64,000 bases of DNA, taken from assembly GCA_010909165.1 (NCBI GenBank), contig VJWM01000265.1, forward strand, positions 117,728 through 181,727, written 5' to 3'. The translations under genes and the position numbers were made by a program. Below the pieces are notes generated by a model. That model was not told the DNA's origin, made no database searches, and saw nothing but the letters and a program-made list of their open reading frames with translations. Below are positions 42,620 to 55,004 of this stretch, one piece after another. The stretch comes from Anthoceros angustus. Taxonomy: Eukaryota; Streptophyta; Anthocerotopsida; Anthocerotales; Anthocerotaceae. Position 1 is the stretch's first letter; each line of letters opens with the position of its first letter.

Positions 42620-45526
42620 TCACGGTCGACCCTGACAACTACAATTACCAGCTGCGAATCGATGCACACGATACCCATCCCTTACAACAATGTCTCTCTT
42701 TTCAACCCTTGACATTACCTCGGTGGAACTGTGGCAGTCGCTGCACATGCGCAGGTTCTTGGTTACCAGCAGAGGTGTGCCACTCGGAGTGTTCAAAAGG
42801 CCATAAGCCAGAGCTAGCTTCTCGGCATGCCCACAAAGCAAATCTTCCTTTTCCTTCTCGCTCAGTGGCTTCAACACCAGCTTTGTGTCTGGTACGTGGC
42901 CCCCTTCCTGCTTCAGACGTGCATTTGTGCTCTCTACCTTCAGGGCGATATCATCTCTGTTTTCTCCCACCACAAATGTATGTACCTGCTTCATCACCTC
43001 GATGCCTGCGACTGCAGGTTTCTTGTTAGCTCCTGCTAGTATTCTCTGTATTTGAATCCTCTCTACATCCTCCCACCTACCTGCATCTGCATAGGTATTG
43101 GCCATGAGCACGTATGCGGAGGCACCCTGAGGGTCCAGTCTAACAAGACTTTCAAAACACCGCCTCGCCCTTCCTATGTCCCCGTGGATTTTGCAGGAAT
43201 TAAGCAAAGATGTCAACCCCACAACATTGCTTTGGCTTTCACATGATAACAGCATGTTCTGTGCCTCAAGTAAACGGCCTGTACGCCCGAAAAGATCAAT
43301 CATGCAATTGTAATGCTCAACAGTAGGTTTGATGCCATGCCGTTCAACCATGGAATCGAAGTACTTGCGACCCTCGTTCACCAGTCCCTCGTGACTGCAT
43401 GCTGCTAAAAGACAAGTAAAAGTAACATCATTGGGCTGAATTCCGGCAGCTAACATCTCCTCGAAACAAGCTAGAGCGTTGTGACCATTGTCACAGGAAC
43501 CGCATCCAGCTATTAGCGCATTCCAAGTCACCACATTCTTCGTGGCCAGGCTGTCAAAGACCGCCCATGCATCTTCCAGTTCACCACATTTAGCATACAT
43601 GTCCACCAGACCGGTGCCCAGCACTATGTTATCTAACTCCCCTCTTTCCACAATTTGTGAGTGCAGCTGCCTGCCCATCTGTAGGGCACCAGCGCTTGCA
43701 CATGCCTTCAGGAGGCAAGCAAAAGTAAGCTGGTCAGCGACAACCATACCCTGCTGCACCATTTGTCCATACAGAACAAGTGACTCATGACCCAGCTCAT
43801 GAATTGCATACCCAGCAATCAGGGCTGTCCACGTCACTACAGTTTTTGTGGTCAAGCTGTCAAACACCCTGCGAGCATCTTCCAGTTCGCCACATTTTGC
43901 ATACATGTCCACCAAGCAGTTGCCCACAAGTACGTCACCTAGCAGACCTCTATCCACAATCTTTGCATGCAGCTGCCTGCCCTCCTGTATGGAACGAGCG
44001 CTCGCACAGGCCTTCAGAAGACAGGCAAAAGTAAAATGGTCAGCCAAAATCAGGCCCTCGTGCTCCATTTTTCCATACAGAAGGAGAGCGTCTTGACTGA
44101 GCCCATGATTAGCATACCCAGCAATCAGAGCCGTCCATGTAACCACATTTTTTGTGGCCAAGCTGTCAAAAACTGCACGCGCATCTTCCAGTTCACCGCA
44201 TTTTGCATACATGTCCACCAGGGAGGTGCCCACCAGTATGTCATCTAGCAGTCCTCCTTTGACAATCTGTGAGTGCAGCTGCCTGCCCTTCTGTAAGGCA
44301 CCAGCGCTTGCACAGGCCTTCAGGAGGCAAGCGAAAGTGACCTGGTCAGCCAAAATCAAGCCCTCCTGCTCCATTTCTCCATGCAGAACAAGCGCCTCTT
44401 CATTGTACCCATGATTTGCATACCCAGCAATCAGGGCCGTCCATGTCACAACATTTTTTGTGGCCAAGCTGTCAAAGACCCGGCGTGCCTCTCCCAGTTC
44501 GCCACATTTTGCATACATGTCCACGACGCAGGTGCCAACAAACAAATCAGGAGCAATGCCACTGTGCAACATATCAGAGTGAACTATTCTCCCAGATTCC
44601 AAATCAGCCGCAAATGCACAAGCTTGAATCGCAGCTAGAAAGACGTGAGCATCCGCCTTCACCCCATCGCAACGCACCTTGAGGTACAGTTGTATGGCCT
44701 CCTTGGGTTTCCCATGTTTGTTGTGTGCCGAGATTATGGAAGACCACATGAAGGCGTCTGGTTTTTGCACCCTGGTGAACACATCCATGGCCTCCTGTAG
44801 CATACCTCCACCTGCATACATGCGCAAAATATGGTTTCCCATGTATGTATTTGACTCGTACCCAAGTTGGACGGCGAGATCATGTACTCGTCGCCCAACA
44901 ACCATATCCTTCTTAGCTGCACACAGTTTTAGCACAGAACAGAACAGAGCCTGAGAAATAGGACTGCCTGCCTCCGCGCGAGATTCCAGAACTTCAACGG
45001 CCTCAGTGAGTTTCCCCTGCTCGCAAAACGTGCTCACGGTTACAGCCGATACGACATCCATACCCGATTCTGCAACCCTGCCAAGCTCAGGCATATCCGG
45101 GGAGCTCGACTTGGAAAGAGAGGCACCATGACTTATCTGCATATCCAGGGAAACGAGCTGCTCATCCACCCAAGCTGGCTTGCAGAAACTGTTTAACCAA
45201 AGGACCTCGCCAGACCCCTTATGCCGGAAGTCAGGCGAACGGGAGCTCTTCTTATCTAGCCTGTTATCCCACCACATGGTCGGGTCGAAAAAAAAATGCT
45301 GCCACAAGAACTCCTGCTCCTGGCGACGCACGTCGCTGGAAAACCTTTCCCCAGCCATGCATTTCCTCGGAAGTGCTGGGCTCCTTACACTGCTGCAACT
45401 AAAGGCTTGGTTGTTTGCCAGCGGTTGACTCCCAGAACTGAGGTGAGAGGGAGGTCCTCGGAAAACTCCTTTACAACCACCAATTTGTTCGGTCCACAAC
45501 GGATCTGGTTGCCACGCAGTGGCCAT
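42620..45526 (-). CDS. PDF-motif PPR protein with DYW-type domain ending in GRP, paralogue 2
   Basis: An intronless minus-strand gene encodes 968 residues from MATAWQPDPLW; the frame is open 46 codons upstream but that extension is not shared with the paralogue at 22.1 kb. Residues about 73–128 form the same PDF-like motif (FFFDPTMWWDNR, SPDF, GEVLWLN, PAWVDEQLVSLD). The PLS PPR array then runs from about 175 to 785, longer than in the paralogue because a 102-residue P–L–S triplet is present three times. E-type motifs and a PG-box-like GGHVPDTKL follow. The DYW-like domain has HAEK (about 900), CSDC (about 928–931) and C-terminal CSCQGRP. All predicted zinc ligands are intact. The likely role is site recognition and editing of organellar RNA. 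The two paralogues are on opposite strands about 18 kb apart, so the duplication was followed by inversion or was dispersed. Confidence 0.93.
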   Translation of the reverse strand: MATAWQPDPLWTEQIGGCKGVFRGPPSHLSSGSQPLANNQAFSCSSVRSPALPRKCMAGERFSSDVRRQEQEFLWQHFFFDPTMWWDNRLDKKSSRSPDFRHKGSGEVLWLNSFCKPAWVDEQLVSLDMQISHGASLSKSSSPDMPELGRVAESGMDVVSAVTVSTFCEQGKLTEAVEVLESRAEAGSPISQALFCSVLKLCAAKKDMVVGRRVHDLAVQLGYESNTYMGNHILRMYAGGGMLQEAMDVFTRVQKPDAFMWSSIISAHNKHGKPKEAIQLYLKVRCDGVKADAHVFLAAIQACAFAADLESGRIVHSDMLHSGIAPDLFVGTCVVDMYAKCGELGEARRVFDSLATKNVVTWTALIAGYANHGYNEEALVLHGEMEQEGLILADQVTFACLLKACASAGALQKGRQLHSQIVKGGLLDDILVGTSLVDMYAKCGELEDARAVFDSLATKNVVTWTALIAGYANHGLSQDALLLYGKMEHEGLILADHFTFACLLKACASARSIQEGRQLHAKIVDRGLLGDVLVGNCLVDMYAKCGELEDARRVFDSLTTKTVVTWTALIAGYAIHELGHESLVLYGQMVQQGMVVADQLTFACLLKACASAGALQMGRQLHSQIVERGELDNIVLGTGLVDMYAKCGELEDAWAVFDSLATKNVVTWNALIAGCGSCDNGHNALACFEEMLAAGIQPNDVTFTCLLAACSHEGLVNEGRKYFDSMVERHGIKPTVEHYNCMIDLFGRTGRLLEAQNMLLSCESQSNVVGLTSLLNSCKIHGDIGRARRCFESLVRLDPQGASAYVLMANTYADAGRWEDVERIQIQRILAGANKKPAVAGIEVMKQVHTFVVGENRDDIALKVESTNARLKQEGGHVPDTKLVLKPLSEKEKEDLLCGHAEKLALAYGLLNTPSGTPLLVTKNLRMCSDCHSSTEVMSRVEKRDIVVRDGYRVHRFAAGNCSCQGRP
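43535..44452 (-). repeat. three tandem 306-bp PLS-triplet units within the PPR gene
   Basis: Three consecutive 306 bp units (44452–44147, 44146–43841, 43840–43535) each encode one P, one L and one S repeat. Each opens VVTWTALIAGYA and contains TFACLLKACASA or similar, then LVDMYAKCGELEDA. The units are clearly more alike to each other than to flanking repeats, so they arose by recent tandem duplication in frame. Confidence 0.92.
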
Positions 45527-47334
45527 CCTACAGGCACCGCTTTGTCGGAGAACATAATCGAAGAACTTCAAAATCCGCAAACGCCTGGAGGAAGACGCGT
45601 AAGGCGAATGTTTTCTGTTCTCCGTCGTCCTCCCGAGGATCTTGCCTTCTCCATCGCTCTCCAACTAGGTACGGTTGGGACAGGGTTCCTTTCACCTTTC
45701 TTGGAGCCTGGACAAGCCATGAATGTTCAAGCATACGAAGACCGGGCATTAAGGGGATTGTGGGATACGATGTGTAACATAAGTGGAGTCAGAACCCTCG
45801 CTGAAGGTTTCTCGCCCGAGGTTGTTTTGATTTATTTTCAAAATACCAAATTTAAAAAAATCAAGGGGATTGTGTGCCAACTCGGGGAAGTGTGGACTTT
45901 TACAAGTTACGAGGCAGTAGGGATGCCTTAGTCACCCCTATATATTAGTTTTCTATTCAATATGCAATGGCAATCCATTCGGAGCAAGCCAAGCGCTTGT
46001 CCTCAGCCCACCTCTCCGGTGATTACTACCAATGTATCCACCTATCCTGTGATTAGTACCAATGGATTTCCTCAACGATCGTACAACAGCTCTCGGTTGT
46101 GTGCACAGATGTGTGTGTAGGGCCAGCTAATGTGGAGGACGCTGATGCTTGTCTTGGTCTCTTGCTTTGTGCAGCTGTAGCATAGCCCACGACGTTGTGA
46201 GAAATTGTACCATATGCCTGAGAGATTGACTGTAGAATAGCCCATGAGCATGTGAGCACATGTCCTTTTGTATTGAGTCCTCACAAACGGATAGCACATT
46301 CATCAAGCGCGCGTGTTTGAGATGCATATATTATAGGCCATTTACCATACCTTGAGTAAGAGCATGTGTATCAAATATAAATGTCTCGAGGTAGGCACTA
46401 ACCGTTATGTGAACATGAGTGTGTAACTGAGTGACAATTCCATTAAAGTAGAGCGATGGCAATTTAATGGGACCTCGCTTCGTGACAAGGAGGACCGCAT
46501 TCCAATGACTTCAATATTGTTGCTCAAAGATTTTAAATTGTCTGCCTCTCTATCCATCGTGATCAGGCTCCACTTACCCCAAGCTCCCTAGATTAGCATC
46601 GTAGAAGAAAATGGTAGTTTTCTCCCAACCCTTGTCTTTCCTCTATTGTTCTTGTGGCTTGCTAGTTGAACCCCTTAGAATCAAGCCAAGCCCTCTTATG
46701 CCGTTTGGGCTTGCCAATGCATCTCGCCTTATTCAAGCTTTTTCCTGGGCAGTCCATACCAAGAATCTCAAGTAGCAACGAGTCTGGTAGGGTCACGTTA
46801 GACAAGTCCATTCCAAGAATCTCAAGCTGCAATGAGTCTGGTAGGGCCACGTCAGATATTGACAAAAATTGCCATAGGAAAACACCATGCCTTTAACCGA
46901 CTCTTTTGGTCATAGGAAAATAGGAGATGAAAACATCTTACCCTCATTCTTCGGATCCCCCTCAAAAGACCCAAATGAACACTTATAGCTATCCCATAAG
47001 ATCATGAAAGCCCGAATGCTTGGTGCTGAAAAACAGTTCATCAAGTTCTTCCCCGCTTCTTTACAATGTGAGGCGGAGGCTTGGTTTGCAACTCTTGAGG
47101 ATGCCTGCAGATTATATTGGCCTGGCCTTTGCTTTGCTTTCCTTTGCGATGACAAACCTCGCAGAAAAGCAGCAAAGAAGATACCACGTTTGCCGGACCG
47201 GAGGTCGAGATGCATGATGCATCTACTGTTAACAAACCAAAGAAGAGAAGAAAGAAAGGTGTTACCTTGCTGCCCGTTGCTCGTGACACACCTGTAAGCC
47301 ACTTGTTGAGGACATTGCGCATCAAAAGGTAAAG
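45527..47334. other. intergenic region upstream of PPR(GRP) 2
   Basis: The first few hundred bases should contain the PPR promoter on the minus strand. Near 46755–46855 a unit of about 53 bp (ccaagaatctcaag...gagtctggtagggccacg) occurs twice. Scrappy frames from about 46.9 kb onward may belong to the gag part of the downstream retroelement. No intact gene is supported. Confidence 0.45.
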
Positions 47335-49198
47335 ATGACTCGCTTGTTTGAATTTTACCGTCATGAGATGACATATGCTTTGAGTACCAAAGGAGCAAAG
47401 CCTAAGAAGGCCAAAGGGAGGACAAAAGTAGAAGGTGCCAGTGCTCTAAAGGTTGCTGGTGGATCGGAATCTGCTGCTTGCCCCATTGGGTGGCTGAGGA
47501 AGCATGTTGTGTCGATAGTTACTGCATATGTGAACGACGTCAAAGCCATGGATGTCATGGTGGATAGTGGGCCTTCACCAACCTTATCAACATGCAATGG
47601 TTAGACATCTTTGGCCTTGGATCTGCCAAAACGATTGCCTGCCCACAAGTTTTCAAAGATGAATCAAACACCCTGTTGCATGTCCTTCGAGAACGTGAAG
47701 GTGGTTGTGCATGGGATCAAAGTGAGAATCGGGTTCACTATTGTTGAAGTCCTCGACTTCAACCATAACCCGATCCTCGCAGCTCGTTGAGATGGCTACA
47801 AACATTGGGATTCCAGAATCTAAAAAATCGGTCCAACGGGAAGAGGGTGCAGATCATGGTATGGCAACCAAGGAGATATGTGACAATAACGAACGTTCTT
47901 TGATGAAGAAGCCTGTTGTTCTACATCCATCTACACCGATGAAGAAGAGGATGTGGAAGTTGATTTCTCAGATGATAGCTTCAACAGTGAACATAAAGCC
48001 CTACATATTCTCTTTGTACGGATGGCGCAAGATAGGTTAAAGCCTGTTTTTGGCCTAGAGCACCCCACCGTTCAGGAGCTGAAGTTTTCCTGCTGCTGGA
48101 GGGCTAGAAAAAATGGCACCTCTAGGGAGAGGAATTGGAGAAGTACCGCCAGCTTTTCTCAAAGTATGAACACCTCTTCGTCACTAGGCACAAGGAGATG
48201 CCAGCTACAAACATCTGCAAGTTCAAGATTGACATCCCAAAGAACACCAAACCAAAGATTCATAAGCTTAGAAGACTCTCCCTCAAACATGTTCAGGAAG
48301 TGAAAGAAGAAGTAGAGCGCATGCAAGCTGCTGGGTGTATCGTGCTTATGGAGTATCTAAAGTGGGTATCTCCGATTGTTATTTCTATGAAGAAGAACGG
48401 CAAGATATGAATGTGTATGGATTTCTGTGAGCTCAACAAAGCCACCAAGAAAGATAAGTTTCCCTTGCCAATAGTGGATGAGATTTTGGATGAAGTATTT
48501 GGCCATGAGATGTACTCATATTGTGACGGCTATTTTGGGTTTCATCAAGTTGCAATTGCAGAAGAGGATCAGCCGAAAGAAAATGGCATTTCTGACTCCA
48601 TGGGGTGTTTTTATGTATAAAGTCATGTCATCCGGCCTTGCAATGCACCCTCATGTTTTCAACGCGTTATGATGATGGCTTGGGGCTCCACAGTTGAAAA
48701 GCTCCTTAGGGTCTTCTTTGATGATTTTGCTGTATATGGGAGCAAGCAAGATCATGTTGACCACTTGGAGCAAGTGTTTATCAAGTAGTTGACTGCTGCC
48801 AACATCGGACTAAACCCTCTCAAGTGCATCTTTGTTGTTACTAAGGGTGAGCTTTTGGGCTTCATGGTAGACAAAGAGGGTATCCATGCTGAACCAAGTA
48901 TGCTGAGAAAATTCAAAGGCCCCCCACCGCTACCACGTAAGCGTGTCGCTTTGTGGCCATTATTTCAAGATTGATGCCCACATTTACGGAGGTAGCTCCA
49001 CCGCTTTACAAAATAATTAGCAAGGGTATGGAGTCTAAGTGGGATGACATGGCTCTTGCTGCTTATCAAAAATTGAAGAAGATAATGGCTTCTGCCTTCG
49101 AAGGAGATGATGGCTACCTATCGCTTGAAGGAGATGATGGCTATTTATCGCTTATCATGCTTTGGAATAAGGTAGGGCCTACTAACCGCAGGAGCTAA
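47335..49198 (+). mobile_element. degenerate Ty3/gypsy-type retrotransposon remnant
   Basis: Fragments in the order gag/protease, reverse transcriptase and RNase H-proximal region appear in shifting frames. The protease-like DSG occurs near 47566. The reverse transcriptase core CMDFCELNKATKKDKFPLP begins near 48414, followed by YCDGYFGFHQV, an FFDDF active-site region near 48717, and GFMVDKEGIHAEP near 48860. Several stops and frameshifts interrupt it, and no integrase is visible, so it is not functional. The RT motifs are typical of plant Ty3/gypsy elements. I found no matching long terminal repeats in the flanks. Confidence 0.8.
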
Positions 49199-49628
49199 AG
49201 ATGCTATGTTTCCCATGTTCAAAGCTGTCCTGAAAATTGTATTTGCGTTTGCGTTTGCGTTTGTGAACGCCTTTACGGAGTGATAGATACTCGTAGCCGG
49301 AAGAAAGCCACCACACACGAAAGAGAGAGACCTATCTTGTTCTTGTGGATGTGGTATGCTTTGGCACAAAGTTAAAGTTCATTGCAATAAAAAATATCAT
49401 ATATATATAATATTAAATAAACTCTTTATTTTCTATCTTTTACATAATATCTAATATATAGTATAATAATGAGTATATATATGAATATATATCACTTTAT
49501 AAGTCTATTTTTATCATTTGCCTAAGGCGTTTACAGGCCTTTAACCTTCAACGACAACCTTTGTAGATGTAATCCACATAATCCAGCCCTCAGGGTGGAG
49601 ATGTACCTTGCTCTAGCTCTTTGGTTTT
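49199..49628. other. AT-rich spacer between the retroelement and the mosaic region
   Basis: This stretch contains a short tandem of gcgttt near 49240–49262 and a long TA-rich run (atatatatataatattaaat) at about 49395–49490. No coding sequence is visible. Confidence 0.5.
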
Positions 49629-51164
49629 CTATTCCCTGTAGAATTAGTTATGACATTGAAATAGTCACTAGTGAGTATCATTCTAGGTAGAATGAGCTTA
49701 TTCTAAATGGCGACAAAAAAAACAAAGCTCATTCTTTCCAAGAATCACTAGCAAAATAAGAATGATGGAAGATATTAATTTCAAGAATGTATATATACAT
49801 ATGTATATGCAATACGCTTTGTAACCTAAATGTTACATATACTCATATCATTTTAAATAAAATTTGCATATACACGCATACACGCTACCTACAAGCAAGC
49901 TTCCACCTTTAACTCAAAGCGCTTACAATTGTTTTTCAATGATAACCTCCGTATCAATTCCACACAATCTAGCTACGGAGATGGAGAGGGTGCAAGACAT
50001 ATTGTTAATCATGGAGTCTTGGCAGCACTTCCCATTGCACTCTACATGATCCGCGGACATACTACAAATGGAGCGACATGATCCGGAGGTGGAGATGGAG
50101 GGTGAACCACACAATGTTCCCTCATGGTCTCCGGTTGGAAATATTCCCGAGTACATAACATAGATGGGGCATCTCCTTCGGCTCACTTGGCATGAATTCA
50201 AATGCAAACTCATGATCCAGTGGGGTGGAGCAAGTGCAGCACATGGTGTCAACCACGGATCTCGGCATGAGTTCCCAATCCAAGTGATCTTGCGGACAAT
50301 CCACGATGGAGCTTCCACTTTCACAAATCTCCCAAGCTATGCGCACCTTGACGCAACATCCGAATCCGTGATGGAGCCTACATCACATTTTACAATCAAG
50401 GTACGCGTGATAGCCCTATAGATTTGAAGTAAAAATAAAAAACAATTAACTCACTATTCTAATCCGCTGCAATCTATCTCTAGATGTCATACCATCAGAT
50501 GCCCACTCGCCACAATTGCCGCAATCCATAGGAAACATAACAAGATACACAAGGATGTCTTCATTGGAATGAAAGAAAGAGCCAAACAACAAGATAAAAA
50601 TATATATATGGAACCTTCCAAGGAAGCTTAGGGAGACCTCATCACCTCACATATATAGGCTCGAGCAACCGATCTCTCGATCACAAGAAATCAAAACAAT
50701 TTATATTGTCGATTATAAAATAAAAATAGATTTCTAATCTAAATTTAAATCCAAGTAAATAAAAATATTCAATATATGTACATAGATAGCTTAAGAGAGG
50801 TGTATGGACATGGGGTCTCTATGCTAAGGTCATATGATGAAAATTGAGAAGAAGCTTTAGGTGTTGCAATTACAAGCGTTGATTTATAACATAAGTACGA
50901 TCAGAGGGTGTTTGGTGTTCGAGTCTTATGACTTATGACCGTATGTATGAAAAAGTCCGTGAGTTGAGGGCACGGACTGCAGGCATGCATCGGATCGAAG
51001 GTCGAAATGCCCGCCGATGGCAAAGGCCGAGCCGTGGCACTGCTTTGTGCTTGCATGCCGTGTGAGATTGAAGTCCGCTATCTACTGGACGGAGGAGGGA
51101 TTTTACCGTGGCACCAAGAGCTGAACTGTGAGCTTCAAGGCGCTTTCGTGGCCTTCTTCCTCCC

Positions 51165-52228
51165 ACTTGCTTTGGCCGAGGCAAGCTTTGCCACTTCCTC
51201 CGCTTCCTCCCGCCTGCAGCACACATTGCACATACAAACCAGCATGGTCATGAGTTATCCAGCAATGGGTTTCCACAGAAGGTCCATTTGCCTTACCTTC
51301 CTCCCTCCTCTTTCTTCCCCTTCTTGCGACATTTTCCTCTTCCGTCCTCCTTCTTCCTCTGTCGCGGCCTCCACTTTACTCTGTGGCGTTGCCTCAACTG
51401 GGCTCCACTATGTGTGTCCATGCTCAGATCCGAGGTCGCAAGGTATGTGTCGCACGAAATTAGGCACATCCCCCTTCACACCGCCTCCTCTGCTGCATCC
51501 ATGTTCTCGCACCCCCACGTCCCCCCCTCGCCTCCATCTGCGGCATTGGCCGATATCAAGCACTGCATGTTGCCCTCTTAGTCCTCCTTCATTCTCTCTC
51601 CTCGACATCCGCCTCATGTTCACGCGCCTTTTGCCCTCGCCCACCATGGCGCCGCTGGGTGATCCACTGCCCTCCGCCACCCGCCTCCTAGTCCCCCGCG
51701 ATTTTTGTCCATAGTGCACACAAGTGTGTTTCTTCCAGTGACGGCCTGCCTCCGTGCTCCACCACCACTCCCCGCCTCCACACACCTTGTTCCCGCCTCC
51801 ATCGCACTCCATCCGATCCCAACGGCCTCCACCTCCCCATACATGGCCCGCGGTGGGCACCCTCCACCTCTTTTCCATTATTTGCTTGCTGCCACCGAGC
51901 CTCGCCCGTCCATTGACCCCAATCCGGTGCATGCCTTCCACCAACCCTAGGCAATCGTGGTGTCGCGGCACCACATCGTCCACACTGCCACTGCTTTCCC
52001 CTCTCCGCCTCCTCCGCATGCTTCCTCAAGACCGCCTCGCCTCCACTTCCCGCTCCTTGTTCATCGTCACCTTTCCCCATTCCAAGTCTGTCCCTCGCCC
52101 TCCGGCCTCCTTCCTCCCAAGCCCCTTCCGCCATCTCGCATTCCTTGATAGCCGTCCCATGTCACCACCTGCACCATCGTTGCCTCCCACCCTTCCTTCC
52201 GTCGTCTCGAAGGCCACCATGATCCATC
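51165..52228. other. pyrimidine-rich segment inside module D copy 1
   Basis: Compared with the two other copies of module D, this copy has about 1.06 kb of C/T-rich sequence in place of roughly 100 bp. Homology resumes at ttcaattcaattcaaat. Long frames on both strands (51007–51714, 51754–52380 plus; 51408–52019 minus) are explained by the low stop-codon density of skewed composition. I see no protein motif. Confidence 0.5.
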
Positions 52229-53391
52229 TTCAATTCAATTCAAATTTGTTGTGGCAAGAGGTGGCGGTGGAGAAGCTTGCTCTGCCCTCGTTGAGGTGGA
52301 TTGGGAGGCGTACGGCCATGCCAAGGATGTGTATACTATTGGGCACCGCCCCACTTTCTCGAACGCCTTGTTGCCGCTAGGAAGGCCCTCGCGCGATCTC
52401 CTCATGACAAGAAAACCTCGCAGGCCTCGATCCTAATTTCGCCGATGAACATTGTATCGCCGCCCTTCCTTCCTCGTTGATAAGCTATAGCAACGTTTGG
52501 ACAGCTCTTCGCAGAGGTGCGGATGATGGATGGACCCATTCATGGCTCCTTCTAAGATGTCGGGTCCAGATTCACGCCAAGAACGCGCCTCCTTAGTTAG
52601 CTCGTTGGTATAGTTTTTCTACTGTTAATTCCACCGCTTTGACTAAAGGGCGTATGCATACTGAACTCACAATACAACTGATTTATTTTTCTCAAAAACA
52701 TGCTAAGATCACTTAGAGAGGCTATTAAATTTATTGTTCTCTAGTCGCAGTTCTATTCCCTAGAATTAGTTATGACATTGAAATAGTCACTAGTGAGTAT
52801 CATTCTAGGTAGAATGAGCTTATTCTAAATGGCATACAAAAACAAAGCTCATTCTTTCCAAGAATCACTAGCAAAATAAGAATGATGGAAGATATTAATT
52901 TCAAGAATGTATATATACATATGTATATGCACGCTTGTAACCTAAATGTTACATATACTCATATCATTTTAAATAAAATTTGCATATACACGCATACACG
53001 CTACCTACAAGCAAGCTTCACCTCCATACCCCCATCCGCGAACTGTCCACCACCTTCGTGCTTTGTCAAGGCAATGGCTTCCTCTCGTGAAAGGTGCGTG
53101 CCATGAGTCCCAGCCGAATTCAAGGCTGCTATTTTGAAAAGCTTTGTTTGCAAAGGCCCTGGTTGTCATTTACTCCTCTTGGCGGAAGCGACTGCAGTAC
53201 ATGCTACTTGCCCATAATCAATTTTCCGACCACAACCTCGGACTTGGAGCAAGTTTCATGTCCCATTGTCCGTTACTCATGATCCAAATAGTGGAGCAAG
53301 TGCAAGACATGGTGTCAACCACGGATCTCCTGCATGAGTTCCCAATCCAAGTGATCTTGCAGACAATCCACGATGGAGCTTCCACTTTCAC

Positions 53392-54200
53392 GCTGACTCG
53401 TAGCGTGCAGGTGACTTGTCATGTCAACGGTATGGACGGGCACCAAACCATACCCATCCATTCCGCCAAGCAAGAGGTCATCGAGTTTTATTGCATGGGA
53501 AGTACAAGTAGTGATCAAGGATGAAGGACTTCCCATCCCAATGTTTAATTACTAAGCATATGTCCCCACATTGTGAGGTATAAACCGTCCCCGCTACACG
53601 ACATGCCCGAGACGGCAGAGCCAAGGGACGATGGCCCTCCATACCAGTCCTTGATGGCCGAGCGAGGAGAGCAACCTCCCATCCATCATCCTCGATGGCC
53701 ATCGCCATTGACATGTGGAATTGCAGCCCTTGTCCCATCGTCGGTTTCCACCACTGTGCAACAATAATGTGCACACTTCGCAATGATCCACAAAGCACAT
53801 GTGTCAGCAAGGGGCGGTTTTGACTTATGCGGATTCCACAAACACTTTAGCGCATGGACTTGTAGGTAGGCGAATAGGGCCAAAAAGTGTTCACATCCGG
53901 CCCTCCAACCCCCAGCCATACCGTGTGTGGTCACGAACACCATGCCCGCACCATGTGGAAGGAACCACCGCCACCGAACGCAAGTCCCCACGAGGGATAG
54001 CCACGAGAGCCTGCTCGCCATGAGGGGCGGTGACACCGCCTCCAACCTTTGCAAAGGATCCTTGATGGCCATCAAGATTTCTAGTTGTGCACCGAAGATG
54101 GAGACATGAACACACGCCTCGTGGTGCGAACTACCACTCCACGCCCATTTAGGTTTCCGACTAAGCTAGCTCCATACGCCAACATGTCCGTCATACATGG
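53392..54200 (+). repeat. 810-bp near-identical duplication, copy 1
   Basis: This segment starts gctgactcgtagcgtgcagg and ends catacatgg. It matches 55005–55814 with, by eye, a single one-base length difference and almost no substitutions. No long frame is present and the short ones are identical in both copies. Confidence 0.9.
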
Positions 54201-55004
54201 AGGGGAGGAGACAATAGACTATAGACCGCAAAACCAATCACCATACATGATTTATTTTTCTCGCAAAACATGCTAAGATCACTTAGAGAGGCTTGCTATT
54301 AAATTTATTGTTCTCTAGTCGAGTTCTATTCCGAGAATTAGTTATGACATTGAAATAGTCACTAGTGAGTATCATTCTAGGTAGAATGAGCTTATTCTAA
54401 ATGGCGACATAAAAACAAAGCTCATTCTTTCCAAGAATCACTAGCAAAAATAAGAATGATGGAAGATATTAATTTCAAGAATGTATATATACATATGTAT
54501 ATGCAATACGCTTTGTAACCTAAATGTTACATATACTCATATCATTTTAAATAAAATTTTCATATACACGCACACGCTACCTACAAGCAAGCTTCCACCT
54601 TTAACTCAAAGCGCTTACAATTGTTTTTCAATGATAACCTCCGTATATCAATTCCACACAATCTAGCTACGGAGATGGAGAGGGTGCACATATTGTTAAC
54701 CATGGAGTCTTGCACTTCCCATTGCACTCTACATGATCCTACGGACATACTACAAATGGAGCGACATGATCCGAGGTGGAGATGGAGCAGTGAACCACAC
54801 AATGTTCCCATGGTCTCCGTTGGAAATATTCACGAGTACATAACATAGATGGGGCATCTCCTTCGGCTCACTTGGCATGAATTCAAATGCAAACTCATGA
54901 TCCAGCGTGGGTGGAGCAAGACATGGTGTCAACCACGGATCTCCGGGCATGAGTTCCCAATCCAAGTGATCTTGCACAATCCATGATGGAGCTTCCACTT
55001 TCAC

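Noticed and set aside
45527-45664. 46-codon N-terminal extension of PPR paralogue 2
   Set aside because: It is in frame and open but has no counterpart in the paralogue, while both proteins share MAT(A/V)WQPDPLW; the shared Met is preferred.
51007-52380. long overlapping frames on both strands (up to 235 codons)
   Set aside because: The segment is strongly pyrimidine-rich, which lowers stop-codon density on both strands; translations are Pro/Ser/Leu-rich with no motif and the sequence is absent from sister module copies.
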